This document shows, piece by piece, positions 26,793 through 35,803 of a stretch of DNA of 64,000 bases. Position 1 is the first letter of the stretch. The number at the start of each line of letters is the position of its first letter. Source of the DNA: [Bacteroides] pectinophilus (lineage in GTDB: Bacteria > Bacillota > Clostridia > Lachnospirales > Lachnospiraceae). Position numbers and translations under genes: made by a program. The DNA lies in NCBI GenBank assembly GCA_025146925.1, contig CP102260.1, positions 1,255,001 through 1,319,000 on the forward strand. Direction: 5' to 3'. The notes beneath the pieces are model-generated. The model was not told the origin of the DNA, did no database searches, and worked only from the letters and a program-made list of their open reading frames with translations.

Positions 26793-27671
26793 ATGGAGTA
26801 TAATGAATTTGTAGAAGAAATACGCTGCAATGTTGAAGCAAATCTCAACTGTGACGGAGAAGTCAGAATGCTTAAGATTATGCGTAATAACGGATGTGAA
26901 CTTGACGGACTTACAATTGTAAGAAAGGGGTGTCCGGGTTCACCGACAATATACCTGAATGGGTATTATAATCAGTTTGAGGCGGGACGCAGCATTGTAT
27001 CAATAACACGTGAAGTCCTGAACACATACGAATCGGGCAGGGAAAAGCTTGAGAGCATGGCAGGAATATTCAATGACTTTGAAGAGATAAAAAAGAGAGT
27101 GGCATATAAACTTGTGAATTACGAGAAAAACAAGGAACTACTGCAGGATGTACCGCATAAGAGGTTTATGAATCTTGCGGTTGTGTTCTACTGTCTTATA
27201 GAGCGTGAGAGTAATTATAATGCAACCGCACTTATTCATAATTCGCATCTGGGGCTGTGGGGAGTGAGTGAGAGTGAGATATACAGTCTTGCAAGAAAGA
27301 ATACGCCTAATCTTCTTCCGTACAGAATTACAAGGATAGACGATGTTGTCGACATACCAAAAGACAGCTGCAGGGAAGATGATATGATGTACATACTCAC
27401 GAATGACAGCGGAATTAATGGCGCAGCAAGTCTGCTGTATGATGGCGTGATTGATGAATTTGCAGAAAGATTTGCCGCGGATGTCATAGTAATTCCAAGC
27501 AGCGTGCATGAGGTACTTCTGGTTCCGCTTAAGGAAGAATATGATGTATCGGAATTGAATATGCTTGTAAAAGAGGTTAATAATACGATTGTTGATGAGG
27601 AAGAGACACTTGCGGATAATGTATATATATACAGAAGAAAGAATCGGATATTCACGCTGACATTGGATTGA
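26793..27671 (+). CDS. DUF5688 family protein
   Basis: A protein of 292 residues, soluble. It fits the DUF5688 pattern of Lachnospiraceae: a start like MEYNEFVEEIRCNV, an early segment IVRKGCPGSPTIYLNGYY, an ISREV-like helix, then HKRFMNLAVVFYCLI and a C-terminal region ending in LADNVYIYRRKNR. The family is uncharacterised; such proteins often occur in several copies per genome. Start chosen for AAAGGG seven bases before the ATG. Confidence 0.72.
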   Translation: MEYNEFVEEIRCNVEANLNCDGEVRMLKIMRNNGCELDGLTIVRKGCPGSPTIYLNGYYNQFEAGRSIVSITREVLNTYESGREKLESMAGIFNDFEEIKKRVAYKLVNYEKNKELLQDVPHKRFMNLAVVFYCLIERESNYNATALIHNSHLGLWGVSESEIYSLARKNTPNLLPYRITRIDDVVDIPKDSCREDDMMYILTNDSGINGAASLLYDGVIDEFAERFAADVIVIPSSVHEVLLVPLKEEYDVSELNMLVKEVNNTIVDEEETLADNVYIYRRKNRIFTLTLD

Positions 27672-27762
27672 CTTAAAAACAGCCATTTGATATAATAACT
27701 TAATGCATAGCTGTCATAAGAATTATAATATAGGATGATTTGGCTGACAGCACTGCATTTTT

Positions 27763-27835
27763 GTCCGTGTAGCTCAGTGGATAGAGCACCGGCCTCCGGA
27801 GCCGGGTGTCGTGCGTTCGACTCGCATCACGGACA
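27763..27835 (+). tRNA. tRNA-Arg (anticodon CCG)
   Basis: A 73-base cloverleaf: acceptor arms GTCCGTG and CACGGAC, D-arm GCTC/GAGC, anticodon stem CCGGC/GCCGG with loop CTCCGGA giving anticodon CCG, and a TTCGA T-loop. Discriminator base A; the CCA end is not encoded. It reads the rare CGG codon. Confidence 0.97.
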
Positions 27836-27899
27836 TTTTGTTATTTGTGGGGATAGATTGTAAAAGTTAGGGAATAGAGAATATGGGAAGGAGTTTGCA

Positions 27900-28667
27900 T
27901 TGCAGCGTTTCAGAGATTTTTTTGCAAAATTGCATATGGCAGACATATCAGCGTATATTTTGCTGATAGCAGCAGCAGCGGCAGTTGTTGTAGCGCTCCT
28001 GCCTGCTGTAAGTCCATATTCTTCAACGTCAGGCGCTGTTGTGTCAAAGCAGTATTCTCAGACTGCACTTCTTAAGCAGACAGGAAGTGAGGCAGCATCA
28101 CATGATATGTCTGACAGAATTGACAATTCCAAGACTGACGGAAGAACAGATCCGTCAAAGACAGAAGCATTGAAGGCAGATTCATCAAAGCAGTTTGTAC
28201 GCAATGGCAGCGAGACAGTTAATATTCTGATAGAGAACTACTGTGATGCGCTTAAGGAAGGCAATGAAGAGATGCTTGCCAAGTACACGGACAGCACGGC
28301 AGATATTGATGGTACATATAAGAGCATTTTTGCCAGATATGTGGAAGATGTTACTGATATCAACTGCTATACTATGAATGGTATGCTTAATAATACTTAT
28401 ATAGTATTTGTTACTTATAATGTCAGATATTATGGATATTCAACGATAATACCGGCAACTATGTACTGCTATGTATGTACGGATGCAAGCGGTAACCTGT
28501 ATGTGTCCAATAAGGAGCCGGGGGATGATGTGTCTTCATATAATGAGATGATGTATAAGAGTACACAGATTACTGATATCGTTGCAAAGGTTGCAGAGGA
28601 ACACGACAGGAAGCTTGATGAGGATAAGGAGCTGGCTGCATTTGTTGCAGGCTTTTCCCAGGAGTAG
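27900..28667 (+). CDS. Hypothetical membrane-anchored protein
   Basis: A protein of 255 residues starting at TTG 27900, supported by AAGGAG six bases upstream; no ATG is near. One membrane segment (about 17-37) anchors it, followed by a Ser/Lys/Asp-rich linker to about residue 95. The external domain (about 100-240) has the alternating helix and strand pattern of an NTF2-like or DUF4878-like fold (TVNILIENYCDALKEGNEE at its start), but I cannot assign a family. The stop abuts the next start, so translational coupling with the rluF-like gene is likely. Confidence 0.65.
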   Translation: MQRFRDFFAKLHMADISAYILLIAAAAAVVVALLPAVSPYSSTSGAVVSKQYSQTALLKQTGSEAASHDMSDRIDNSKTDGRTDPSKTEALKADSSKQFVRNGSETVNILIENYCDALKEGNEEMLAKYTDSTADIDGTYKSIFARYVEDVTDINCYTMNGMLNNTYIVFVTYNVRYYGYSTIIPATMYCYVCTDASGNLYVSNKEPGDDVSSYNEMMYKSTQITDIVAKVAEEHDRKLDEDKELAAFVAGFSQE

Positions 28668-29384
28668 ATGATGGAAGAGAGAATTAACAAATATCTGAGC
28701 GAAGCGGGATACTGTTCAAGAAGAGAAGCAGACAGGCTTGTTGAAGCCGGAAGAGTTACAATAGATGGTGTGGCTGCCGTATGCGGAAGCAAGGTTGCAG
28801 ACGGGCAGAAAGTCTGTGTTGACGGTAAAGAAGTTTCAGGCAGGTCAAGGCATATTCTGCTTGCGTTTAACAAGCCGGCAGGAATTGTCTGCACAACAAC
28901 GGACAAGCAGGGCAGTAATAATATAGTTGATTTTATTGGATATCCCGAAAGAATATACCCGGTTGGACGGCTTGATAAGGACTCAGAAGGTCTTATACTT
29001 ATGACTAATGACGGTGCGATGATGGACAGAATACTGCGTTCCACCAATGGGCATGAGAAGGAATATATTGTCCGTGTCAATAAGCCGGTTACGGATGAAT
29101 TTGTAAAGGGCATGTCTGATGGCGTGTATCTTAAGGAGCTTGACAGAACAACCAAGGTCTGTGTCGTTGAGAAGGTGACCAAGTTCTGCTTCAGAATAGT
29201 ACTTACTCAGGGGCTTAACAGACAGATCCGCAGAATGTGCGAGAATTTTGGATACAAAGTCATGAAACTGAAGAGAATAAGAATAATGAATATTATGCTT
29301 GGAGACCTTAAGCAGGGCTGTTACAGGGATGTCACGGATGAAGAGTATGCCGAGCTTGTAAGACAGCTTGATAACAGGAATTGA
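28668..29384 (+). CDS. 23S rRNA pseudouridine synthase, RluF-like
   Basis: A protein of 238 residues. The N-terminal S4 domain is INKYLSEAGYCSRREADRL; the catalytic block VGRLDKDSEGLILMTND holds the Asp nucleophile. The segment LTQGLNRQIRRMCENFGY is typical of the RluF branch, which modifies U2604 in 23S rRNA, rather than RluB or RsuA. Two adjacent ATGs (28668, 28671) are possible; the second has better spacing from CAGGAG. The first follows the previous stop without a gap. Confidence 0.88.
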   Translation: MMEERINKYLSEAGYCSRREADRLVEAGRVTIDGVAAVCGSKVADGQKVCVDGKEVSGRSRHILLAFNKPAGIVCTTTDKQGSNNIVDFIGYPERIYPVGRLDKDSEGLILMTNDGAMMDRILRSTNGHEKEYIVRVNKPVTDEFVKGMSDGVYLKELDRTTKVCVVEKVTKFCFRIVLTQGLNRQIRRMCENFGYKVMKLKRIRIMNIMLGDLKQGCYRDVTDEEYAELVRQLDNRN

Positions 29385-29419
29385 TTTTATCATTTTGAAT
29401 GAGTTGAATGGAGAATACT

Positions 29420-31378
29420 ATGAACAGGGACATTGACAGAATAAAAGAACTTGTTGATATTCTTAATAAAGCAGGCAGGGCATATTATGCGCAGGGACAG
29501 GAGATTATGTCAAACTACGAATATGATGCGCTGTATGATGAACTTGCTGAACTTGAGAAGAAGACCGGATGTGTTCTTGCATCAAGTCCTACAGTCAATG
29601 TCGGTTATGAAGTATTAAGTGAACTTCCCAAAGAACGTCATGAGAAGCCGATGTTAAGCCTTGGCAAGACTAAGAGCGTTGATGAGCTGGTATCATGGCT
29701 TGGAAGCCAGAAAGGTCTGCTGTCATGGAAGATGGACGGATTGACAATAGTCCTGACATACAATAACGGAGAGATGACTAAGGCAGTAACCAGAGGGAAT
29801 GGTGAAGTAGGCGAAGTTATTACCGGTAATGCTAAGGTATTTGCCAATGTTCCTGTGACAATTCCGTACAAGGGAGAGCTTATACTCCGTGGTGAAGCGG
29901 TTATAAGATATTCGGATTTTGAGAAGATTAATGAGCTTATTCCGGAAGAGGGAGCTAAGTATAAGAATCCGCGTAATCTCTGCAGTGGATCTGTAAGACA
30001 GCTTAACAGCAGAATCACAAAGGAACGTAATGTTAATTTCTTTGCATTTACTTTAGTTAAGGCGGACGGCGTTGATTTTAAGAATTCACGCAGAGAACAG
30101 CTTGAGTGGCTTGCTTCACAGGGCTTTCAGACTGTCGAATACAAAGAGGTCACTGCAGATAATCTGAGAAGTACCGTATCATGGTTTGAGAATGCAATAA
30201 AGGATAATGATTTTCCATCGGATGGTCTTGTTATACTGTATGATGATATTGCATATGGAGACTCGCTTGGAATGACAGCAAAGTTCCCACGTAATTCCCT
30301 TGCATTCAAGTGGACGGACGAGACTGCGCAGACGAAGCTGCTTGAGATAGAGTGGAGTGCATCAAGGACGGGGCTTATTAATCCTGTTGCAGTATTTGAA
30401 CCGGTCGAGCTTGAAGGAACAAGCGTAAGCCGTGCAAGTGTCCATAATATAAGTATTATGGAAGAGCTTGAGCTTGGAGTGGGCGATACAATAGAAGTAT
30501 ACAAAGCCAATATGATAATACCGCAGATCGCAAAGAATCTGACAAGAAGCGGAGTTAAGGATATACCGCAGATATGCCCGGTATGTGGCATGAAGACGGA
30601 GATCAGAAGCCTTAATGATGCTAAGTCACTGTATTGCACTAATCCGGACTGCCAGGCTAAACATGTTAAGAGCTTTGTGCATTTTGTAGCACGCGATGCG
30701 ATGAATATAGACGGACTTTCGGAGGCAACTCTCGAGAAGTTTATACAGCATGGCATGCTTCATGAATTTGCGGATCTGTATCATCTTGATGATTATCGTG
30801 ATACGATAATAGATATGGACGGATTGGGTGTTAAGTCTTATGATAATATGATGGCAGCGATAGACAGATCGAGACATACAACCCTTCCTAAGCTTATATA
30901 CAGCCTTGGAATAGCCAATGTAGGCCTTTCCAATGCTAAGATGATTGTAAAGAATACAGGCACACTGGACAGAATACTGTCAGCAACAAGGGAAGAGCTG
31001 TGTGCCATAGACGGAGTCGGAGAGGTCATAGCAGATTCATTTGTATCATATTTTGCAGATGACAAGCACAGACAGGGACTCAACAGACTTGTTGCGGAAC
31101 TTGATATTGAGGCAGAGGAGATGGCATCCGGCGAGAATGCTGTACTTGCCGATATGGTATTTGTCATAACAGGTTCACTTAACCATTATTCAAACAGGAA
31201 CGAACTGAAGGAGCTTATTGAAAAGCTGGGTGGCAAGGTTACAGGTTCGGTTACGGGCAAGACAAGCTATCTTATTAATAATGACAGTACGTCGTCATCA
31301 TCAAAGAATAAGACTGCTGCCAAGCTTGGAGTTCCTGTTATAACGGAAGATGAATTTATTAAGATGATTGAAGAATAA
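29420..31378 (+). CDS. ligA: NAD-dependent DNA ligase
   Basis: A protein of 652 residues from ATG 29420 (GGAGA upstream; ATG 29408 lacks a site). The Ia domain is followed by the adenylation site WKMDGLTI, slightly divergent from the usual KxDG context but with Lys kept, then the OB fold, the zinc finger CPVCG...CTNPDC, helix-hairpin-helix repeats (IDGVGEVIADSF) and a C-terminal BRCT domain from about residue 570 (VFVITGSLNHYSNRNEL). It seals nicks in replication and repair. Expressed between rluF and metA with short gaps. Confidence 0.96.
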   Translation: MNRDIDRIKELVDILNKAGRAYYAQGQEIMSNYEYDALYDELAELEKKTGCVLASSPTVNVGYEVLSELPKERHEKPMLSLGKTKSVDELVSWLGSQKGLLSWKMDGLTIVLTYNNGEMTKAVTRGNGEVGEVITGNAKVFANVPVTIPYKGELILRGEAVIRYSDFEKINELIPEEGAKYKNPRNLCSGSVRQLNSRITKERNVNFFAFTLVKADGVDFKNSRREQLEWLASQGFQTVEYKEVTADNLRSTVSWFENAIKDNDFPSDGLVILYDDIAYGDSLGMTAKFPRNSLAFKWTDETAQTKLLEIEWSASRTGLINPVAVFEPVELEGTSVSRASVHNISIMEELELGVGDTIEVYKANMIIPQIAKNLTRSGVKDIPQICPVCGMKTEIRSLNDAKSLYCTNPDCQAKHVKSFVHFVARDAMNIDGLSEATLEKFIQHGMLHEFADLYHLDDYRDTIIDMDGLGVKSYDNMMAAIDRSRHTTLPKLIYSLGIANVGLSNAKMIVKNTGTLDRILSATREELCAIDGVGEVIADSFVSYFADDKHRQGLNRLVAELDIEAEEMASGENAVLADMVFVITGSLNHYSNRNELKELIEKLGGKVTGSVTGKTSYLINNDSTSSSSKNKTAAKLGVPVITEDEFIKMIEE

Positions 31379-31401
31379 TTATTGGAAAGGTAGTGTTAAT
31401 A

Positions 31402-32325
31402 ATGCCGGTAAAGATACAGAACGATCTGCCAGCTAAGGCAAGACTTGAACATGAAAATATATTTGTAATGGATGAGACAAGAGCGCAGACACAGAATATA
31501 CGACCTCTGCAGATTCTTGTCCTTAATCTTATGCCGATTAAGGAGGAGACAGAGCTGCAGCTTCTTCGCTCTATGTCTAACACACCGCTTCAGATTGATG
31601 TTACATTCCTTCAGATGAAGTCACATGTGTCAAAGAATACATCAGAATCACATCTGCATAAGTTCTACAATGTAATTGATGATGTCCGCAATAATAATTA
31701 TGATGGACTTATAATTACGGGTGCCCCTGTTGAACAGCTTGAGTTCAGTGAGGTCAATTACTGGGATGAACTTACGGAAGTCATGGACTGGTCAGATACA
31801 CACTGTACATCAACACTGCACATATGTTGGGGAGCTCAGGCCGGACTTTATCACAGATACGGCATCCCAAAGCACCTTCTTGATGCCAAACTCTCAGGCA
31901 TATATCAGTGCCATGTGCTTGACAGGAAGCATCCGCTTGTAAGAGGCTTTGACGATTATTTTATGGCACCTCATTCAAGATATACAACGGTTGACCGCGA
32001 AGAAGTTAAGAACTGTAAAGAGCTTGAGATACTTGCTGACTCTAAGGAGGCCGGAGTGTACATAGTAATGTCCCGCAACGGAAAGCATGTCTTTGTAATG
32101 GGACATCCTGAATATGATCGCATGACGCTTGATCAGGAGTATAAGCGTGACCTTGCCAAAGGTATCAATCCTGCAATCCCGGTCAACTATTATCCGGACA
32201 ATGACCCATCACAGCGTCCTATCCTGTCTTGGAGAAGCCATGCTAACATACTTTACAGCAACTGGCTCAATTATTTTGTATATCAGACAACACCGTATGA
32301 CCTTAACGGGACGCCGATAAAGTAA
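31402..32325 (+). CDS. metA: Homoserine O-acetyltransferase (MetA family)
   Basis: A protein of 307 residues from ATG 31402; a GTG three codons earlier is less likely since family members begin MPI or MPV. The catalytic Cys142 lies in HICWGAQAG, with the His in a later APHSRY/VMGHPEY region. Residue 111 is Glu in GAPVEQLEF. In this family Glu111 goes with acetyl-CoA use and Gly111 with succinyl-CoA use, so O-acetylhomoserine is the expected product, despite the common name succinyltransferase. It supplies the methionine branch together with the homocysteine methyltransferase at 24.7 kb. Confidence 0.95.
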   Translation: MPVKIQNDLPAKARLEHENIFVMDETRAQTQNIRPLQILVLNLMPIKEETELQLLRSMSNTPLQIDVTFLQMKSHVSKNTSESHLHKFYNVIDDVRNNNYDGLIITGAPVEQLEFSEVNYWDELTEVMDWSDTHCTSTLHICWGAQAGLYHRYGIPKHLLDAKLSGIYQCHVLDRKHPLVRGFDDYFMAPHSRYTTVDREEVKNCKELEILADSKEAGVYIVMSRNGKHVFVMGHPEYDRMTLDQEYKRDLAKGINPAIPVNYYPDNDPSQRPILSWRSHANILYSNWLNYFVYQTTPYDLNGTPIK

Positions 32326-32357
32326 TGGAAGAAGTATAAAAAACTTTTTGGAATCAT

Positions 32358-32414
32358 AAAAATAGGGACAGCAGGACGAAGAGGTGCTCCTCAAAGTTTT
32401 GCTATCCCTATTTT
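32358..32414. repeat. Hairpin repeat, copy A (left side of island)
   Basis: AAAATAGGGACAGCA (32359-32373) faces TGCTATCCCTATTTT (32400-32414) with an inner GAGG/CCTC hairpin. It sits 33 bases after metA and could end its message. Its right half recurs at 44704-44738 with few changes, in the same orientation. Confidence 0.7.
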
Positions 32415-32514
32415 ATGCCATGGCTTTGCAGTAGTGACCATATTTATCGGATGTTATACGAATGGCCTGCTCATTCCTATCCCAATAGAGCTGGATTATG
32501 TCATTATCGTTCAT
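32413..32514 (-). pseudogene. Truncated N-terminus of a sigma-70-like (ECF) factor
   Basis: From ATG 32514, with AAAGGAGG upstream, 33 codons read MNDNDIIQLYWDRNEQAIRI and continue to HYCKAMA, then stop. This is the usual first helix of small sigma-70-like factors (IIDLYW.R.E.AI..T..KYG.YC..IA), which normally run on for about 130 more residues. The frame breaks exactly where hairpin repeat A begins, so the rest of the gene has been lost. The ribosome site is intact, so a 33-residue peptide could still be made. Confidence 0.65.
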
Positions 32515-32627
32515 ACTATACCTCCTTTCACCTATATACACAACTTCCAGACAAAAATCTGACACTCATTAAAAAATGTTTTTCTCTCCCATAATACCAT
32601 ATTGCCACCATTCCCGCACACAGAAAT

Positions 32628-32659
32628 AGGACTACCACTCATTTCTGAATGATAGTCCT
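32628..32659 (-). terminator. Probable terminator of the Bce-type transporter operon
   Basis: AGGACTA (32628-32634) and TAGTCCT (32653-32659) pair, with a TCATT/AATGA inner stem. On the minus strand TATTTCTGT follows. It lies 70 bases beyond the permease stop. The remaining gap from 32515 holds no gene. Confidence 0.55.
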
Positions 32660-32727
32660 GCTTCTGATTCATTAAGAGTGCTATCCCTCTTTTAAAGAAT
32701 GTGCGAAATGTAATGATTACATATTTT

Positions 32728-34935
32728 CTATGGATTGACAGAACGCCTAAAAATAACCCATGTGCTTATGAAGTAACAAATCAATAAAATTGCCAAAATC
32801 CCCATTGTTGCCCCTATTTGTAACATCAATGCACCAAACCCGATATAGGCTGAAATTTCTGCTGATATGGTTTGGATAAAGTAAGCTATTACAACAGCAG
32901 CTACAATGATTGCTGTGATAATTGGAAGCCCAAACCAAACACTTAATTGTTGCAAGATAAGTTTTCCGATATGCTTTTCTTCCACCCCCAATTTTCGGAG
33001 TACAGAGAAACGATACTTATATTGTCCTGCGTCTAAAAGCTGTTGCAGGGAAAGTACCGTAAGACATATAACCATCAGTACGACAGCACCATAAATCATT
33101 GCAGTCTGTAAAATGAAGTTATTTGCTATGGAACTATTGATTTGCAGTGTGCTAAAACGCACGCCATAAATAGCCCCGGTTTCTGCCTGCTCGGGATATT
33201 TCTCTGTAAAAAGTTTTTCCAGTTTCCTTGCATTTTCATAGGAGATATTTTCCGTTGTTGTAATATATCGGTTTTTTATCACTGGCAACAGCTTTTCACA
33301 AATACTGTCTGGAAGTACATACAATACATTTGTATAGGAATTGTACGCTGTTTCTCCAATCGGATCCTCATAATAGGACTGCTCGGAAAGAGTCAATTCT
33401 CCTGCGTCTGTCATAATGCTGGTGTGTTCTTTCAAAAAGCTATTCCGTTCTTCCTCGGTGGCGATTGCTTTCCATTGTGTTGTAAATTCATTTTCCTCCA
33501 GAGAAATCTGTTCGTAACCCAGCATTTCCCGTATAGTGTTATAATCACTCAAAGAAACTGCTACAATCGGAAAATCATATTTCTGTCTGTTGTGAAAATC
33601 ATCTTTCTCTGACAGATATAGATTGAACGTGCAATCATAAACTGTATCTATTTTGTGTTCTGTCAGAAACTCAGTAATAATTTCATAACTGTCTTGCGGC
33701 AGATTTTCTTCTTCATATACGTCATTATATCTTGAATATACCTGAACATCATACATAGAGCGCATATCCAAATAACCTGAAGCCCAGCCCGTCAAAATAG
33801 GGGCGGCAATAAACATGAAGATTGCAAGGACAAGGGTTATACAAATCAGTGTCATTGTTTTGCTGGTTGTATTTAGTTTTGATATAATTTGCCCGAAAAA
33901 GAACAGGTTTTCTCCCTTGTATCTATGTTCCGGCGATTTTACTTTCCATGCTACAATCAAACCACTGGTAAGATAAATGAAGGCACAAATGAAGAAAAGT
34001 AAGTCAATCACAACAAAAAGCAGATATTGATTGAGCGTTCCACCACCTAAAGACAGATAATATTTATTTGTTAATGCTGCAACGCTGGCTGCTGTAAAAG
34101 CATTCAATACAGAACATATCAGCAAATCAGCAATGAAACATTCTCTTTTTTTCTTTATAATTATGCAAAATATCGACCACAGCAAAGTAAGCAGCGGGAA
34201 AAGAATATTTCCCCAAAACATAAGCTGCACCGGAAACGCAAAGCGGGTGTCATAATAAAACCAGACCTTTTGTATTCCTGTAATCAATCCCCATACGGTA
34301 AATACTTCAAAGAGGACTACTACAACAGAAATGAAGCGGCTCTTTTTTAGCTCTGGTTCGTTCTCTTTCTCCGCGGAAAGCATATCAATAATTTTTGTTT
34401 TCTGAATGGTACGGGTATTGAAAATTCCTACCACAAAAAAACTTACCACAAAAAATATCACTGTCAGCAAAACGGTGTCCGGGAACAATGTCCATGAGAT
34501 TTCATAAGGCTTTCCATAAGCAGTAAGGAGCATTGCGGTAATGAATTGAGAACAAAATACACCGCAAAAAATACCAATCAAAATGGAAAACATACCCATA
34601 ATCAGTGTTTCTGCAAAGAAAATCCTGCCAATAGTTTTTTGTTCCATTCCCATAATGGACTGGACAGCAAATTCCTTTTGCTTCCGTCTTAGCATATAAT
34701 GATTGACGAACCGTATCAAAAATAACAACAGCAATGTTATCATACAGATTGCAATTTTCATTCCGTCACTTAACAGCGTAAAATCATACTCGCTGCCTAT
34801 ATCCGGGCTATAATAACTACTGGAAATAGACAAGAACGCATAAAACAAGGTAACACAGATTGTCATTGTGACAATGTAGACCAGATAGTCTTTTACAGAC
34901 CGTTTTGCATTTCTGAAAACAAGTTTAGCATACAT
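32728..34935 (-). CDS. BceB-type peptide-antibiotic ABC permease
   Basis: A protein of 735 residues with ten membrane segments: four near the N-terminus, two in the middle after SAEKENEPELKKS, two around 345-400, and the last after a large external domain (about 410-620). This is the layout of BceB/VraG permeases, in which the external loop meets the peptide antibiotic or its lipid complex and signals to the BceS-type kinase. FtsX-like domains lie at both ends. The start overlaps the ATPase gene by 11 bases, so translation is coupled. The substrate (bacitracin, lantibiotic or other) cannot be read. Confidence 0.88.
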   Translation of the reverse strand: MYAKLVFRNAKRSVKDYLVYIVTMTICVTLFYAFLSISSSYYSPDIGSEYDFTLLSDGMKIAICMITLLLLFLIRFVNHYMLRRKQKEFAVQSIMGMEQKTIGRIFFAETLIMGMFSILIGIFCGVFCSQFITAMLLTAYGKPYEISWTLFPDTVLLTVIFFVVSFFVVGIFNTRTIQKTKIIDMLSAEKENEPELKKSRFISVVVVLFEVFTVWGLITGIQKVWFYYDTRFAFPVQLMFWGNILFPLLTLLWSIFCIIIKKKRECFIADLLICSVLNAFTAASVAALTNKYYLSLGGGTLNQYLLFVVIDLLFFICAFIYLTSGLIVAWKVKSPEHRYKGENLFFFGQIISKLNTTSKTMTLICITLVLAIFMFIAAPILTGWASGYLDMRSMYDVQVYSRYNDVYEEENLPQDSYEIITEFLTEHKIDTVYDCTFNLYLSEKDDFHNRQKYDFPIVAVSLSDYNTIREMLGYEQISLEENEFTTQWKAIATEEERNSFLKEHTSIMTDAGELTLSEQSYYEDPIGETAYNSYTNVLYVLPDSICEKLLPVIKNRYITTTENISYENARKLEKLFTEKYPEQAETGAIYGVRFSTLQINSSIANNFILQTAMIYGAVVLMVICLTVLSLQQLLDAGQYKYRFSVLRKLGVEEKHIGKLILQQLSVWFGLPIITAIIVAAVVIAYFIQTISAEISAYIGFGALMLQIGATMGILAILLICYFISTWVIFRRSVNP

Positions 34936-35692
34936 GGCTCTGTCCCCCTCCGATCATGGTAAGGACATTCAGAATTTTATCAAAAAAAGCACTTCTGCTG
35001 TCGTTGCCCTTGCGCAGTTCCATAAAGATTTCTCCGTCTTTCAAAAAAAGAATACGGCTGGCATAGCTGGCGGTAAAAGCGTCATGAGTTACCATAAGAA
35101 TTGTCGCCCTAAGCTGTTCATTGATACTTTGAATGGTAGACAGCAGCATTTGTGAGGAATGGCTGTCTAATGCTCCTGTTGGCTCATCTGCCAATAAGAG
35201 TTTCGGATTGTTGATAATTGCTCTTGCACAGGCACAACGCTGTTTTTGACCGCCCGATACCTGATAAGGATATTTGCTTAGAATATCGCTGATATTCAGC
35301 TTTCCGGCTATATCCAAAATGCGGGGTTCTACGCTCCCGGCAGGGACTTTGTTGATTGCTAATGCCAGTGCAATGTTTTCTGAAATTGTCAATGTATCCA
35401 GCAAATTGAAATCTTGAAATACAAAACCTAAATTCTCTCTGCGAAAGCGGGCAAGGGATTTTGGTTTGATTTCCGTTATGTCTGTTCCCTCTAAAAAAAT
35501 ATGCCCTGCACTTACGGTATCAATCGTAGAAATACAGTTGAGCAGCGTTGTCTTTCCAGAACCGGACGCACCCATAATTCCGAGAAATTCCCCAGCTTCC
35601 ACAGAAAAGCTAATGTCTTTAATGGCTTTGGTAATATTCCCTTCATTGCCATAATATTTCTGGATATGTTCCAGTTTCAAAATCGTATTCAT
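34925..35692 (-). CDS. BceA-type ABC transporter ATPase
   Basis: A protein of 255 residues. Walker A is GASGSGKTTLLN, the Q-loop FVFQDFNLLD, signature VSGGQKQRCA, Walker B LLLADEPTGALD and the switch His in MVTHD. This is the MacB/BceA subfamily that pairs with BceB-type permeases. It powers removal of peptide antibiotics from their cell-envelope targets. AAGGAGG precedes the ATG. A response-regulator-type site lies upstream at 35775-35788. Confidence 0.92.
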   Translation of the reverse strand: MNTILKLEHIQKYYGNEGNITKAIKDISFSVEAGEFLGIMGASGSGKTTLLNCISTIDTVSAGHIFLEGTDITEIKPKSLARFRRENLGFVFQDFNLLDTLTISENIALALAINKVPAGSVEPRILDIAGKLNISDILSKYPYQVSGGQKQRCACARAIINNPKLLLADEPTGALDSHSSQMLLSTIQSINEQLRATILMVTHDAFTASYASRILFLKDGEIFMELRKGNDSRSAFFDKILNVLTMIGGGQSHVC

Positions 35693-35774
35693 CTGATAAA
35701 CCTCCTTAACTGTTCCATATCTTTATTGTAAATGGAGTATCTCATTTTTTGTATCAAGTTTTCTTACACAGTTC

Positions 35775-35788
35775 TTACAAAAATGTAA
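35775..35788. promoter_or_regulatory. BceR-type operator, TTACA-N4-TGTAA
   Basis: TTACA (35775-35779), AAAA, TGTAA (35784-35788): an exact palindrome that fits the TNACA-N4-TGTAA motif I recall for BceR-like regulators. It lies 83 bases upstream of the ATPase start, between the kinase and transporter genes, the position expected for induction of the transporter by the response regulator. Confidence 0.7.
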
Positions 35789-35803
35789 GAAGTGCAGAAC
35801 CTA

